DNA from: Nitrososphaerales archaeon
GTDB taxonomy: Archaea > Thermoproteota > Nitrososphaeria > Nitrososphaerales > Gagatemarchaeaceae
NCBI GenBank assembly: GCA_030044375.1
Contig: JASHVX010000034.1
Coordinates: 1 to 14,430 of the forward strand
Direction: 5' to 3'
DNA length: 14,430 bases
A model generated the notes under the pieces. The model worked only from the letters and a program-made list of their open reading frames with translations, was not told where the DNA came from and did not search any database. A program made the translations under genes and the position numbers. Every line of letters starts with the position of its first letter. Position 1 is the first letter of the stretch. This document shows positions 1 to 6,843 of the stretch, piece after piece.

Positions 1-2
1 TC

Positions 3-113
3 GCCGACCTGGGCTGGGGCCTGACATACAGGTTCGGCGGCGGCCTGGCCTCGAGCGCCACCAGCCACTTCGTCTGGGACATAGTCATCTTCATCGTCCG
101 ACCCATCCGTTAG
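3..113 (+). CDS. C-terminal fragment of a CPBP (CAAX-like) intramembrane protease
   Basis: The window opens inside a gene. The last 36 residues are readable in frame 3 and stop at TAG 111-113. They contain a glycine-rich stretch, then SHFVWD, then a hydrophobic segment (IVIFIV). This resembles the last conserved motif of CPBP-family membrane metalloproteases, where a histidine followed by a short hydrophobic helix closes the protein. The family consists of multi-spanning membrane proteins; some process prenylated peptides and many have no known substrate. The catalytic motifs EExxxR and FxxxH lie outside the window, so activity cannot be judged. The next gene starts 42 bases downstream with its own TATA-like box, so the two are probably separate transcripts. 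The family call rests on one short motif. Confidence 0.45.
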   Translation, partial: ADLGWGLTYRFGGGLASSATSHFVWDIVIFIVRPIR

Positions 114-125
114 TCTGGGCAAACG

Positions 126-133
126 AATAATAT
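126..133 (+). promoter_or_regulatory. TATA-like box for the thiolase pair
   Basis: The A/T-only octamer AATAATAT stands in GC-rich sequence. Its centre is about 26-27 bases before the GTG at 156, the usual archaeal TATA-to-transcription-start distance. The mRNA would therefore be leaderless, starting at or next to the GTG. There is no Shine-Dalgarno sequence in front of the GTG, which agrees. Confidence 0.6.
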
Positions 134-155
134 CGCGCCCTCGGGGGCCCGAGGC

Positions 156-1295
156 GTGGCTGAAAGGATAGGGATCGTCGGCGTAGGATACGAAGGGTTC
201 AGGCCGGCCATCACAGACGTCTCCACCAGGGAGCTCATGTATCTCGCGGCCTCCAAGGCGTACGGCGACGCGGGCATCGACCCCAGGAAGGAGATAGGCT
301 CGTTCATCTGCTGCACCGAGGACTTCTGGGAGGGCTGGAGCATCACCGACGAGATGGTGCCCGACCAGGTGGGAGGGGCGCGGAGGCCCGTCTGCACCGT
401 GCCGGCCGACGGCGTCATAGGGCTTGGCCATGCAGCGATGCACATCAGGTCTGGGGTGGCGGACGTGGTGTCGGTCGAGGCTCACAGCAAGGTCGCCGAT
501 GTTGTCGACAAGCAGAGGGTCGAGAACCTCGCGCTGGACCCTCAGCTGCACAGGGTGGCCGGGGTCAACGGCGACATACTGGCAGGCTTGGAGATGAGCG
601 CGTTCATGAAGCGCAAAGGGGTGACGAGGGATGAGGTCAGTCAGGTCGTCAAGACCGAGAAGGGGAACGCATCGCTGAACCCGAGGGCGAGCTACGGGGG
701 CGCGCTGGGTGTCGAAGAGATCGGAGAGGCCGAACCGGTCGCGGACCCCCTCAGGAGGTTCGACAAGGCCGACTACGCCGAGGCCGGGGTGGTGCTCGTG
801 GTGGCGTCGGAGAGCTGGATAAGGAGGAACAAGAAGGACGCGGTCTACGTCGACGGGGTCGCGTGGCGCTCGTGCGCCCCATGGTTCGACGGCGGGGACG
901 CCGGGACCGCCAGATACGCCTCCGACTCGTACGCCGCGGTGAAGAAGCAGGCAGGGTTCAGGGACCTCGACTCGTTCGACGTCCTCGAGCTGGACGACAC
1001 TTACTCCTTCAAGCTGCTGCAGCACCTGATGTCTCTCGGCTTAGACAAGAGGTCCGCGCTCGCGACGCTGGCAGACAAGAAGCGCAGGCTGAACCCCAGC
1101 GGCGGCTCGCTGGGCACCGGATATCTCATCGAGGCGAACGGGTCGCACAAGGTGCTGGAGTGCGTCCTCCAGATCAGAGGCGTGGCTGGGCCGAACCAAG
1201 TCAAGAGGGCTGGCAGCGCGCTCGCCGTGTCGTGGAGAGGGAACCCGACCGGGACGGGGGCGGCGGTCGCGCTTTCGGGGGCGAGCTCGGCATGA
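156..1295 (+). CDS. Thiolase-fold protein lacking the catalytic Cys and His (member 1 of a pair)
   Basis: This 379-residue protein has the thiolase/SCP-x (lipid-transfer-type) fold. It opens with IGIVGVGYEGF and ends with the family's NPSGGSLGTG loop (residues 313-322) and a QIRGVAGPNQVKRA segment. Real thiolases carry a nucleophilic Cys in a CASG-like turn before the long active-site helix. Aligning on ADG (84-86) and IRSGVADVV (97-105) puts Pro83 at that site; the nearest Cys, C80, lies three residues upstream. The GHP histidine is replaced by Tyr323 (GYL). Ordinary thiolysis through an acyl-enzyme is therefore unlikely. The GTG start matches a leaderless promoter. The stop overlaps the next start (ATGA, 1292-1295), implying coupled translation and probably a heteromeric product. 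Relatives are often annotated as acetyl-CoA acetyltransferase, but the missing residues argue against that function. The fold is clear; the reaction is unknown. Confidence 0.85.
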   Translation: MAERIGIVGVGYEGFRPAITDVSTRELMYLAASKAYGDAGIDPRKEIGSFICCTEDFWEGWSITDEMVPDQVGGARRPVCTVPADGVIGLGHAAMHIRSGVADVVSVEAHSKVADVVDKQRVENLALDPQLHRVAGVNGDILAGLEMSAFMKRKGVTRDEVSQVVKTEKGNASLNPRASYGGALGVEEIGEAEPVADPLRRFDKADYAEAGVVLVVASESWIRRNKKDAVYVDGVAWRSCAPWFDGGDAGTARYASDSYAAVKKQAGFRDLDSFDVLELDDTYSFKLLQHLMSLGLDKRSALATLADKKRRLNPSGGSLGTGYLIEANGSHKVLECVLQIRGVAGPNQVKRAGSALAVSWRGNPTGTGAAVALSGASSA

Positions 1296-2449
1296 AGCGC
1301 GTGGCAGTGGTAGGGGCAGGGATGACGAAGTTCAGGCGGCGCATGCTGGAGACAGGGAGGGAGCTCTCCTTCGAGGCGACTAGGATGGCGCTGGACTCCG
1401 CGAGGATGGAAATGAAGGACGTGGAGTCCGTGGTCATGGGCACCGCGCCCGACGCCTTCGACGGGGTCCACATGAAGGAGGAGTACCTGATGGACGGCGC
1501 GGGAGGGACGAACAAGCCCTACAGCCGGGTGTACGTCGGAGGCGGCACCGGGGTCTTCGCGCCGGTCGCGGGCTGGTGGCACGTCGCCTCCGGGATGTTC
1601 GACACGTGCATGGTCGTGTCGGAGGAGAAGATGTCTCCACTGCACCCGCACCCGCAGTACGCCTTCTGGAGCATATTCGACCACACGCTCGAGAGGCCTC
1701 TGGGAGTCACGCTCCTCTGGATCTTCTCGCTCGAGATGAGACGCTACATGGCCGTACACAAGGTCAAGGAGGAGGACATCGCGCTCGTCTCGGTCAAGAA
1801 CAAGGGAAACGCGATGGACCACCCCTGCGCCCAGCTGCCTGCCAGGATCACCGTAGACGACGTGATGAAGAGCGAGCCCATATGCCTCCCTGTGAAGAGG
1901 CTCGACGTCTCTCCCACCTCGGACGGGGCCGCGGCCCTGATGCTGGTATCGGAGGACGTCGTGCACAAGTACACGGACGACCCCGTGTGGATCGACGGGG
2001 TAGGCTGGAACGTCGACACGCAGTATTGGACGAACAGGGACCTGTACTATCCGCGCTACGTCGAGGCCGCGGCCAGGATGGCGTACAAGATGGCGAAGAT
2101 CGACAACCCGCGCAAGCAGATAGACTTCGCTGAGGTATACGACCCCTTCGACTACAAGGAGCTCCACCACATCGAAGGCGTCATGCTGGCGGGGAAGGGA
2201 GAGGCTCCCAAGCTGACCAGGGAGGGGGTCACGCAGAGGGACGGCGACCTCCCGATAAATCCGTCCGGCGGCCTGCTCGGGGTCGGCAACCCCATCGCGG
2301 CGGCAGGGACGATGAAGGTCTGCGAGCTGTTCTGGCAGCTCAGGGGAGAGGCCGGGAAGAGGCAGGTCAAGAAGGAGGTCAACAGGGGCCTCGCACAGGC
2401 CTGGGGCGACTTACTACAAGTGGGGACTGTCATTACGATGAAGCGGTAA
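1292..2449 (+). CDS. Thiolase-fold protein lacking the catalytic Cys and His (member 2 of a pair)
   Basis: This is a 385-residue thiolase/SCP-x-like protein starting MKRVAVVGAGMTKF. I chose the ATG at 1292 because it overlaps the previous stop (ATGA) and gives the normal family N-terminus; the frame is open further upstream, but that part is a shadow of member 1. The active-site turn reads VGGGTG (82-87), so Gly84 sits where the nucleophilic Cys should be. The following WWHVASGMFDTCMVV matches the family helix. The C-terminal motif NPSGGLLGVGNP (323-334) has Asn333 in place of the GHP histidine. EVYDPFDYKEL (281-291) occupies the region of the usual HNEAF-type motif. The family tail LRGEAGKRQVKK is intact, so this is a conserved variant and not a decayed gene. 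With member 1 it probably forms a heteromer, perhaps with the DUF35 proteins at 5860-6836. Its 3' end overlaps the remnant at 2433-3365 by 17 bases. Confidence 0.85.
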   Translation: MKRVAVVGAGMTKFRRRMLETGRELSFEATRMALDSARMEMKDVESVVMGTAPDAFDGVHMKEEYLMDGAGGTNKPYSRVYVGGGTGVFAPVAGWWHVASGMFDTCMVVSEEKMSPLHPHPQYAFWSIFDHTLERPLGVTLLWIFSLEMRRYMAVHKVKEEDIALVSVKNKGNAMDHPCAQLPARITVDDVMKSEPICLPVKRLDVSPTSDGAAALMLVSEDVVHKYTDDPVWIDGVGWNVDTQYWTNRDLYYPRYVEAAARMAYKMAKIDNPRKQIDFAEVYDPFDYKELHHIEGVMLAGKGEAPKLTREGVTQRDGDLPINPSGGLLGVGNPIAAAGTMKVCELFWQLRGEAGKRQVKKEVNRGLAQAWGDLLQVGTVITMKR

Positions 2450-3365
2450 CGCCTTCTCGAGCGACCCTGTCACCCGCTAGTTTCGTGTACTTCGAGGGCC
2501 AGACTCCACCCGCACCAACAGCGCCCAGTTCGCCCCGAAGTCTAAGCGCGTCCTCTAGTTTTCTCTGTTTGAGCTTGTCTGCGAAACCAACTTCGCGGCA
2601 GAACCTGCCCACATCGTCGGTCCTGTTCAGGGTGAAAACCCAATTTGCGTCGTTTGCGACGCCCAGGTTTGTCTTCTGACCGCGCCTTGAATTGACTCTC
2701 AATCTACCCGGATGGTAGCCTAGTTGGAGCGCGCCAGGTCACGGCGGTATCGTACTAGTTCGTAGTCTGAGTTAGAGACGCACAAGCCTACTTAGAGCCT
2801 TGGGCCCGTTCCGTGCAGCCAAGCTCGTGACCGGGCAGCCCTCAGCCGTAAAGAAGCCCCTTAGAAAGCGGGCAGGACTCCGTATGCTCTGCTTCAACAG
2901 GTCGAAGGGTTGAGTCGCAAGCCCGTACAGTTCCACGCTCGTCACTTTGACATTATACCACCTTCCACCGTCGTCCTCGGTAGTCCAGACCCTGTAAGGT
3001 CTCCTGCGTGAGAGGAGTGAGTTCGTCGCCGCCGCGAATTCGCCGGCGAATGACTGCGAGCGCACCTTGAGGCGCATCCTAGCGCCGCCGTCTGAGGTGT
3101 CGCCCCAGCCGTCTCCAAGCCAGCCACCCAAGTAGAAGCTGAGAGAGTCACTCCGCGACGCGTCGAGTTGCAAGACGTTGGTGAAGGGAGACGTGTCGCC
3201 AGCAACCCATCTCCGCAGGGTAGCTCTCGATGGAATGCGTATGCCCTCAGACACCAGGGTCGATACAAGCTCCGACTGCGGCCCGGTCCAGCCAGCGTCA
3301 ACCAGTCCTTTGATGGCCCTGTACGCCTTCATCCGCTCTTCGAGCGGCGAGAACCTCCGTTCCAT
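2433..3365 (-). pseudogene. Decayed LAGLIDADG homing endonuclease gene
   Basis: The intact 5' part (3365 down to 2772, 197 codons) has an N-terminal helix-turn-helix-like segment (PSRATLRRWVAG, 45-56). Two LAGLIDADG-type helices follow: FYLGGWLGDG (77-86, acidic D85) and RFLRGFFTAEG (166-176, acidic E175). Translation then meets TAA at 2772-2774. The protein continues in a shifted frame as NSDYELVRYRRDLARSN, stops again, and resumes in the original frame as LGYHPGRL and on to WVFTLNRTDDVGRFCREVGF, the typical end of this family, stopping at 2433. So there are at least two indels with compensating frames. Both catalytic acidic residues survive, which suggests recent inactivation. The gene lies antisense between genes of one metabolic locus, as expected of a free-standing homing endonuclease. 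It has its own TATA (TTATAA 3387-3392), placing the ATG at a leaderless position. It accounts for the whole 2450-3365 interval. A sequencing error is possible but would need two events. Confidence 0.75.
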
Positions 3366-3386
3366 CTTCGCGGAAAGGATTCTGGC

Positions 3387-3392
3387 TTATAA
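3387..3392. promoter_or_regulatory. Palindromic TATA shared by two divergent genes
   Basis: TTATAA reads the same on both strands. On the minus strand its centre is about 25 bases before the ATG at 3365 of the endonuclease remnant, a good leaderless spacing. On the plus strand it lies 31 bases before an in-frame TTG (3421) and 46 before an in-frame GTG (3436) of the acetoacetyl-CoA synthetase gene. One box may therefore serve both directions. Confidence 0.5.
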
Positions 3393-3435
3393 CCACCACG
3401 TGGGCGCGAATGACCGTCAATTGGCCGCAGGCAGA

Positions 3436-5343
3436 GTGCTCTGGGAGCCGGACCCGTCCTTCGCGAGGAAGACCTCCATCAGCGCCTACATGAAGTGGCT
3501 GGAGAAGCGCGGCGCCTCGTTCGACTCGTATGGCGACCTCTGGAAGTGGTCGGTCGACGACATCGACGGGTTCTGGGGCTCGATATGGAAGTACTTCGAC
3601 GTGGCCGACGCAGACTATCCCGTCCTCGAAGAGAGGAAGATGCCAGGCGCCAAGTGGTTCCCGGGCGCGGACGTCAACTTCGCCGGACACGTCTTCAGGC
3701 AGGTCCGCGAAGGCACGGCCCTGATCTGCAAGGCCGAGGGAGGGCGCGAGCAATCTCTGACGTGGGAGTCGCTCGAGAAGAGGACGGCGGCACTAGCCGC
3801 AACCCTCAGGGAGATGGGCGTGGCCGCAGGCGACCGGGTCGCGGCATACATAGCGAACGGGCCCGAAGCCGTCGTGGGCCTCCTGGCGTGCGCGAGCGTC
3901 GGGGCGGTCTGGTCGAGCTGTCCCCCTGAGTTCGGGGCGCCTGCCGTGGTCGACAGGTTCGGGCAGATTGGCCCGAAGGTGCTCCTGGCCGCTGACGGAT
4001 ACTCGTACGGCGGCAAGTGGATTGACAGGTCCGGAGAGGTGAAGAAGATCGCGGCCAGCCTCCCCGGGGCCAAGGTGATAGGGGTCGGCGGCGGGGTAGC
4101 AGGCGCCTCGTGGGACGACGCGGTCTCCGGAAAGGCGCGGCCGGAATACGAGCCCCTCCCCTTCGACCAGCCGCTCTGGGTCCTGTACTCGTCGGGGACC
4201 ACGGGACTGCCGAAGCCGATAGTGCACAGCCAGGGCGGGATACTCGTCGAGCTCCTGAAGGAGCTCGCGCTCCACAACGACATAAGGCAGGGGGACCGGT
4301 TCTTCTGGTTCACGACCACGGGGTGGATGATGTGGAACTACCTGGTGGGCGGGCTGCTGCTTGGGGCGACGTTGGTGCTCTATGCAGGGAGCCCGGGCTA
4401 CCCGAGCCTCGACGCGCTCTGGGACCTGGCCGAGAGCACCGACATGACATTCCTGGGGACCAGCGCCGCGTTCCTCTCGTCCTGCGAGAAGGCCGGCCTT
4501 GAGCCGCGGTCCACCCATGGGCTCAAGAGACTGAGGGGCATCGGATCGACAGGTTCGCCCCTCTCAGAGGGGAGCTTCGACTGGGTGTACTCGAAGGCGA
4601 AGGAGGAAGTGTGGCTGGCCTCCATAAGCGGGGGGACAGACGTATGCACGGCGTTCGTCGGGGGCTGTCCCGTGCTGCCTGTGAACTCGGGCGAGATACA
4701 GTGCAGGTGCCTGGGGGCCAAGGTCGAGGCCTACGACGCCGAGGGCAAGCCGGTCGTCGGGAAGATGGGCGAGCTCGTGATCACGGAACCGATGCCCAGC
4801 ATGCCGCTCTTCTTCTGGGGAGACGAGGACGGCTCGCGGTACAGGGAGAGCTACTTCAGCGCGTACCCCGGCGTCTGGAGGCACGGCGACTGGATCCAGG
4901 TCACCCCGAGGGGCACCTGCGTGATTTACGGCCGCTCCGACGCGACCATCAAGAGGCTGGGGGTGCGGATAGGGACCAGCGAGATCTACCGTTCGGTGGA
5001 GTCGATGCCGGAGGTGACCGACTGTGTCGCGGTAGACGTAGAGAGGCCAGGAGGCCAGCCGCGCCTCGTCCTGTTCGTAGTCTTGGCAGCCGGCAGGAAG
5101 CTGGACCAGCAGACGGCCGACGCCATCAGGCAGAAGGTGAAGTCGGACCTCTCTCCCAGATACGTGCCGGACGAGGTGGTGGAGGTCGAGTCTGTCCCTA
5201 GGACGCTAAGCGGGAAGAGGCTCGAAGTCCCCATCAAGAGGATACTGATGGGCGCGGACCCGTGGACCACGGTGAGCGCGGGGGCGCTCGCGGACCCTAC
5301 GTCGCTGCAGCAGTACGTAGAATACGCGAAGCGGGCGGCGTGA
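3436..5343 (+). CDS. Acetoacetyl-CoA synthetase family acyl-CoA ligase
   Basis: This ANL-superfamily enzyme makes an acyl-adenylate and then an acyl-CoA, acetoacetate being the family substrate. It is 635 residues from the chosen start, close to the usual ~650. The N-terminal signature LWEPDPSF is followed by YGDLWKWSV and FWGSIWKYF. The phosphate-binding loop YSSGTTGLPKP is near residue 251. The family hallmark TTTGWMMWNYL is near 297, with GATLVLYAGSPGYP after it. HGDWIQVTPRGTCVIYGRSDATIK marks the C-terminal hinge, and the adenylation lysine is K594 in LSGKRLE. The start is uncertain: in-frame GTG 3400, TTG 3421 and GTG 3436 all fit. I chose 3436 because LWEPDP is the normal beginning and the TATA at 3387-3392 would place transcription start after 3400. 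It probably belongs functionally with the thiolase pair and the DUF35 genes. Another beta-keto acid as substrate cannot be excluded. Confidence 0.88.
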   Translation: MLWEPDPSFARKTSISAYMKWLEKRGASFDSYGDLWKWSVDDIDGFWGSIWKYFDVADADYPVLEERKMPGAKWFPGADVNFAGHVFRQVREGTALICKAEGGREQSLTWESLEKRTAALAATLREMGVAAGDRVAAYIANGPEAVVGLLACASVGAVWSSCPPEFGAPAVVDRFGQIGPKVLLAADGYSYGGKWIDRSGEVKKIAASLPGAKVIGVGGGVAGASWDDAVSGKARPEYEPLPFDQPLWVLYSSGTTGLPKPIVHSQGGILVELLKELALHNDIRQGDRFFWFTTTGWMMWNYLVGGLLLGATLVLYAGSPGYPSLDALWDLAESTDMTFLGTSAAFLSSCEKAGLEPRSTHGLKRLRGIGSTGSPLSEGSFDWVYSKAKEEVWLASISGGTDVCTAFVGGCPVLPVNSGEIQCRCLGAKVEAYDAEGKPVVGKMGELVITEPMPSMPLFFWGDEDGSRYRESYFSAYPGVWRHGDWIQVTPRGTCVIYGRSDATIKRLGVRIGTSEIYRSVESMPEVTDCVAVDVERPGGQPRLVLFVVLAAGRKLDQQTADAIRQKVKSDLSPRYVPDEVVEVESVPRTLSGKRLEVPIKRILMGADPWTTVSAGALADPTSLQQYVEYAKRAA

Positions 5344-5521
5344 ACCGGCCCTGGCTGAGCCGAGCTCGTCTGGCAGGGACTGGGGCAGGACGCGCCCTGA
5401 CGCGGCGCGGCTCCTGTTCTGCGCAGGTGCGTCCCTTGCGAGCGCGGCCGGGCTTGCTGCTCTCGCCTTCGTCGCCCTGGGGGTCGGGCTCAGCCCGGCC
5501 CGCGAGCCCGGCCTTGCGATC

Positions 5522-5803
5522 TTGGCCGTCGTCCTGGTGGGGACGGGCCTGGGAGCAGGCGCCGCGACCAAGTGCCTGCGCCGCGGCCTCGCCGCGGTCC
5601 TGTGTGACGGCCTGACAGCCGTAGCGGTGGGCCTCTTCCTCGTCGGCGGATACTTGGTGACCGCGGCGTACCTCCCTGGCGGCGTGGCGACCGCCTTCGG
5701 GAGCCTGCTGGCCTTCGGCGTGGGAACGTGCTACGTAGCCGCCGCCCTCGCGGCGATAGAGCTGGCGAACAGGCTGCGGTCGAAGGCGGCCAGGAAGGGA
5801 TGA
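5522..5803 (+). CDS. Small alanine/glycine-rich membrane protein, start uncertain
   Basis: I do not recognise a family. From the first conventional start (TTG 5522) it is 93 residues with about three membrane segments: AVVLVGTGLGAGAA, AVAVGLFLVGGYLVTAAY, and LLAFGVGTCYVAAALAAIEL. It ends with a basic tail, RLRSKAARKG. The same frame is open upstream back to 5321 with high GC at third codon positions. It encodes one more hydrophobic stretch (LLFCAGASLASAAGLAALAF, about 5411-5470), yet has no ATG, GTG or TTG between 5321 and 5521. The true gene may therefore start at a rare codon (CTG 5351, seven bases after the preceding stop), or an indel may hide the start. It follows the ligase gene on the same strand and is probably co-transcribed. 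Its role is unknown. Confidence 0.5.
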   Translation: MAVVLVGTGLGAGAATKCLRRGLAAVLCDGLTAVAVGLFLVGGYLVTAAYLPGGVATAFGSLLAFGVGTCYVAAALAAIELANRLRSKAARKG

Positions 5804-5859
5804 GGGGCGGTCCGAGAGAAAGGCTTGAAATGCCTGGCCGGGGGGGCTAAGGAAGCAGC

Positions 5860-6369
5860 TTGAGCTCCAAGATACGGGACTACCCTGGCACCGAGGTCGA
5901 CCCGAAGGAGCTGCAGGCGGGCAAGTTTCTCACTACGAGGTACGAGACAGTGCTCAGGTACTCCTGGACCTCCGGCGTGGCCATCAGCAGGTTCCTGGAC
6001 GGCCTGAAGGAGGGAGAGCTTTGGGCTACGAAGTGCGACAGGTGCGGCAGGGTGCTTGTCCCGCCGAGGGCGTACTGCGAGGAGGACTTCGCCCCTATCG
6101 ACAAGTGGGTCCGCGTGAAGGACACGGGGACGGTCAACACATTCTCGATAAGCTACGTCAACAACGACGCGAGCAGGAGGAAGAAGCCCATCATAGTGGC
6201 CGTGATAGACATCGATGGCGCGTCTCCGGGAATGGGCATCCTGCACATAATGGGCGGCGTCGACCCGCAGAAGGTGCACGTCGGGATGAAGGTAGAGGCG
6301 GTCTGGAAGCCGAAGGCCGAGAGGGCAGGGGCGATCACAGACATAACTCACTTCAGGCCGAGGGTCTGA
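5860..6369 (+). CDS. DUF35 zinc-ribbon/OB-fold protein 1 (three-Cys variant)
   Basis: This 169-residue protein has the DUF35 layout: an N-terminal helix (SGVAISRFLDGLKEGELWA), a rubredoxin-like zinc ribbon, then an OB-fold. The ribbon reads CDRCGRVLVPPRAYCEED, with Cys59, Cys62 and Cys73, but the expected fourth Cys is Asp76. The OB part runs from about 82 to 169 (KDTGTVNTFSISYV, IIVAVIDIDG, GMKVEAVW). DUF35 proteins are non-catalytic partners of thiolase-fold enzymes: they bridge thiolase and HMG-CoA synthase in archaea and help gate the acyl-CoA site in Ltp2-type aldolases. The TTG start has GGAAG a few bases upstream and a weak TATA-like element near 5824-5831. It lies five bases before its paralogue and on the same strand as the thiolase pair, its likely partners. 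Confidence 0.85.
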   Translation: MSSKIRDYPGTEVDPKELQAGKFLTTRYETVLRYSWTSGVAISRFLDGLKEGELWATKCDRCGRVLVPPRAYCEEDFAPIDKWVRVKDTGTVNTFSISYVNNDASRRKKPIIVAVIDIDGASPGMGILHIMGGVDPQKVHVGMKVEAVWKPKAERAGAITDITHFRPRV

Positions 6370-6374
6370 GATCC

Positions 6375-6836
6375 ATGGCATTGAAAGAGAGGATAACGAG
6401 CACAGACAAGATCAGGTCGTGGACCGACCAGATCCCGTTCCACTACGAGTACACGGCCGGCGTCGCGGGTGAGAGGTTCCTGCGGGGCCTTCAGGAGGGA
6501 AAGGTCCTCGCCTCCGAGTGTGTTTCGTGCGGGAAGCTCCAGCTGCCGCCGAAGGCATACTGCGTCGACTGCTTCGCGCAGACCAAGAGATACAGGAGGG
6601 TCGGTCCGGAAGGGACTGTGGCCGCCCTGACCCGCAGCAGCGTCGGGTTCGAAGGCGAGCGCCTTCCGAGGCCCCAGGCGTTCGTCTACGTCACGTTCGA
6701 AGGCGTAGTGGGAGGCGTCGTCCACAGGGCATTGGGCGACGGCGTCGAGATAGGGTCGAAGGTGGCCCCAAGGTTCAAGGCGCAGGGCAAGCGGACGGGC
6801 TCGATGCTGGACATCGAAGGGTTCGCGAAAGCCTGA
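6375..6836 (+). CDS. DUF35 zinc-ribbon/OB-fold protein 2
   Basis: This 153-residue paralogue of the preceding gene has the same order of parts. A helical lead (TAGVAGERFLRGLQEGKVLA) precedes a complete four-Cys zinc ribbon: CVSCG (Cys49, Cys52) and YCVDC (Cys63, Cys66). An OB-fold follows (GPEGTVAALTRSSV, AFVYVTFEGVVGGVV, GSKVAPRF). The shared frame FxxGLxEGxxxAxxCxxCGxxxxPPxAYC shows that the two arose by duplication. The ATG at 6375 lies five bases after the first gene's stop, so they form an operon. Two diverged DUF35 proteins beside two diverged thiolase-like proteins suggest a four-component complex, or two one-to-one pairs. The protein should act as a docking and substrate-channel subunit, not as a catalyst. 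The longer open frame upstream of this ATG only shadows gene 1. Confidence 0.88.
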   Translation: MALKERITSTDKIRSWTDQIPFHYEYTAGVAGERFLRGLQEGKVLASECVSCGKLQLPPKAYCVDCFAQTKRYRRVGPEGTVAALTRSSVGFEGERLPRPQAFVYVTFEGVVGGVVHRALGDGVEIGSKVAPRFKAQGKRTGSMLDIEGFAKA

Positions 6837-6843
6837 GCGCCGG

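Noticed and set aside
863..1291. Upstream extension of the second thiolase gene to a GTG at 863
   Set aside because: The extra residues are Arg-rich shadow sequence of member 1. The ATG at 1292 gives the family N-terminus and an ATGA overlap.
1001..2170. Long open frame of 389 codons on the minus strand
   Set aside because: It lies opposite the two thiolase genes, has repetitive Arg/Val/His-rich composition and no recognisable motif. It is a typical shadow frame in high-GC DNA.
5262..5615. 117-codon frame on the plus strand across the ligase/membrane-protein junction
   Set aside because: Its composition is Arg/Pro/Ser-rich and it overlaps the ligase end and the hydrophobic frame. No motif is visible.
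6021..6374. Longer version of DUF35-2 starting inside DUF35-1
   Set aside because: The added part is an out-of-frame reading of DUF35-1. The ATG at 6375 restores the normal family start.
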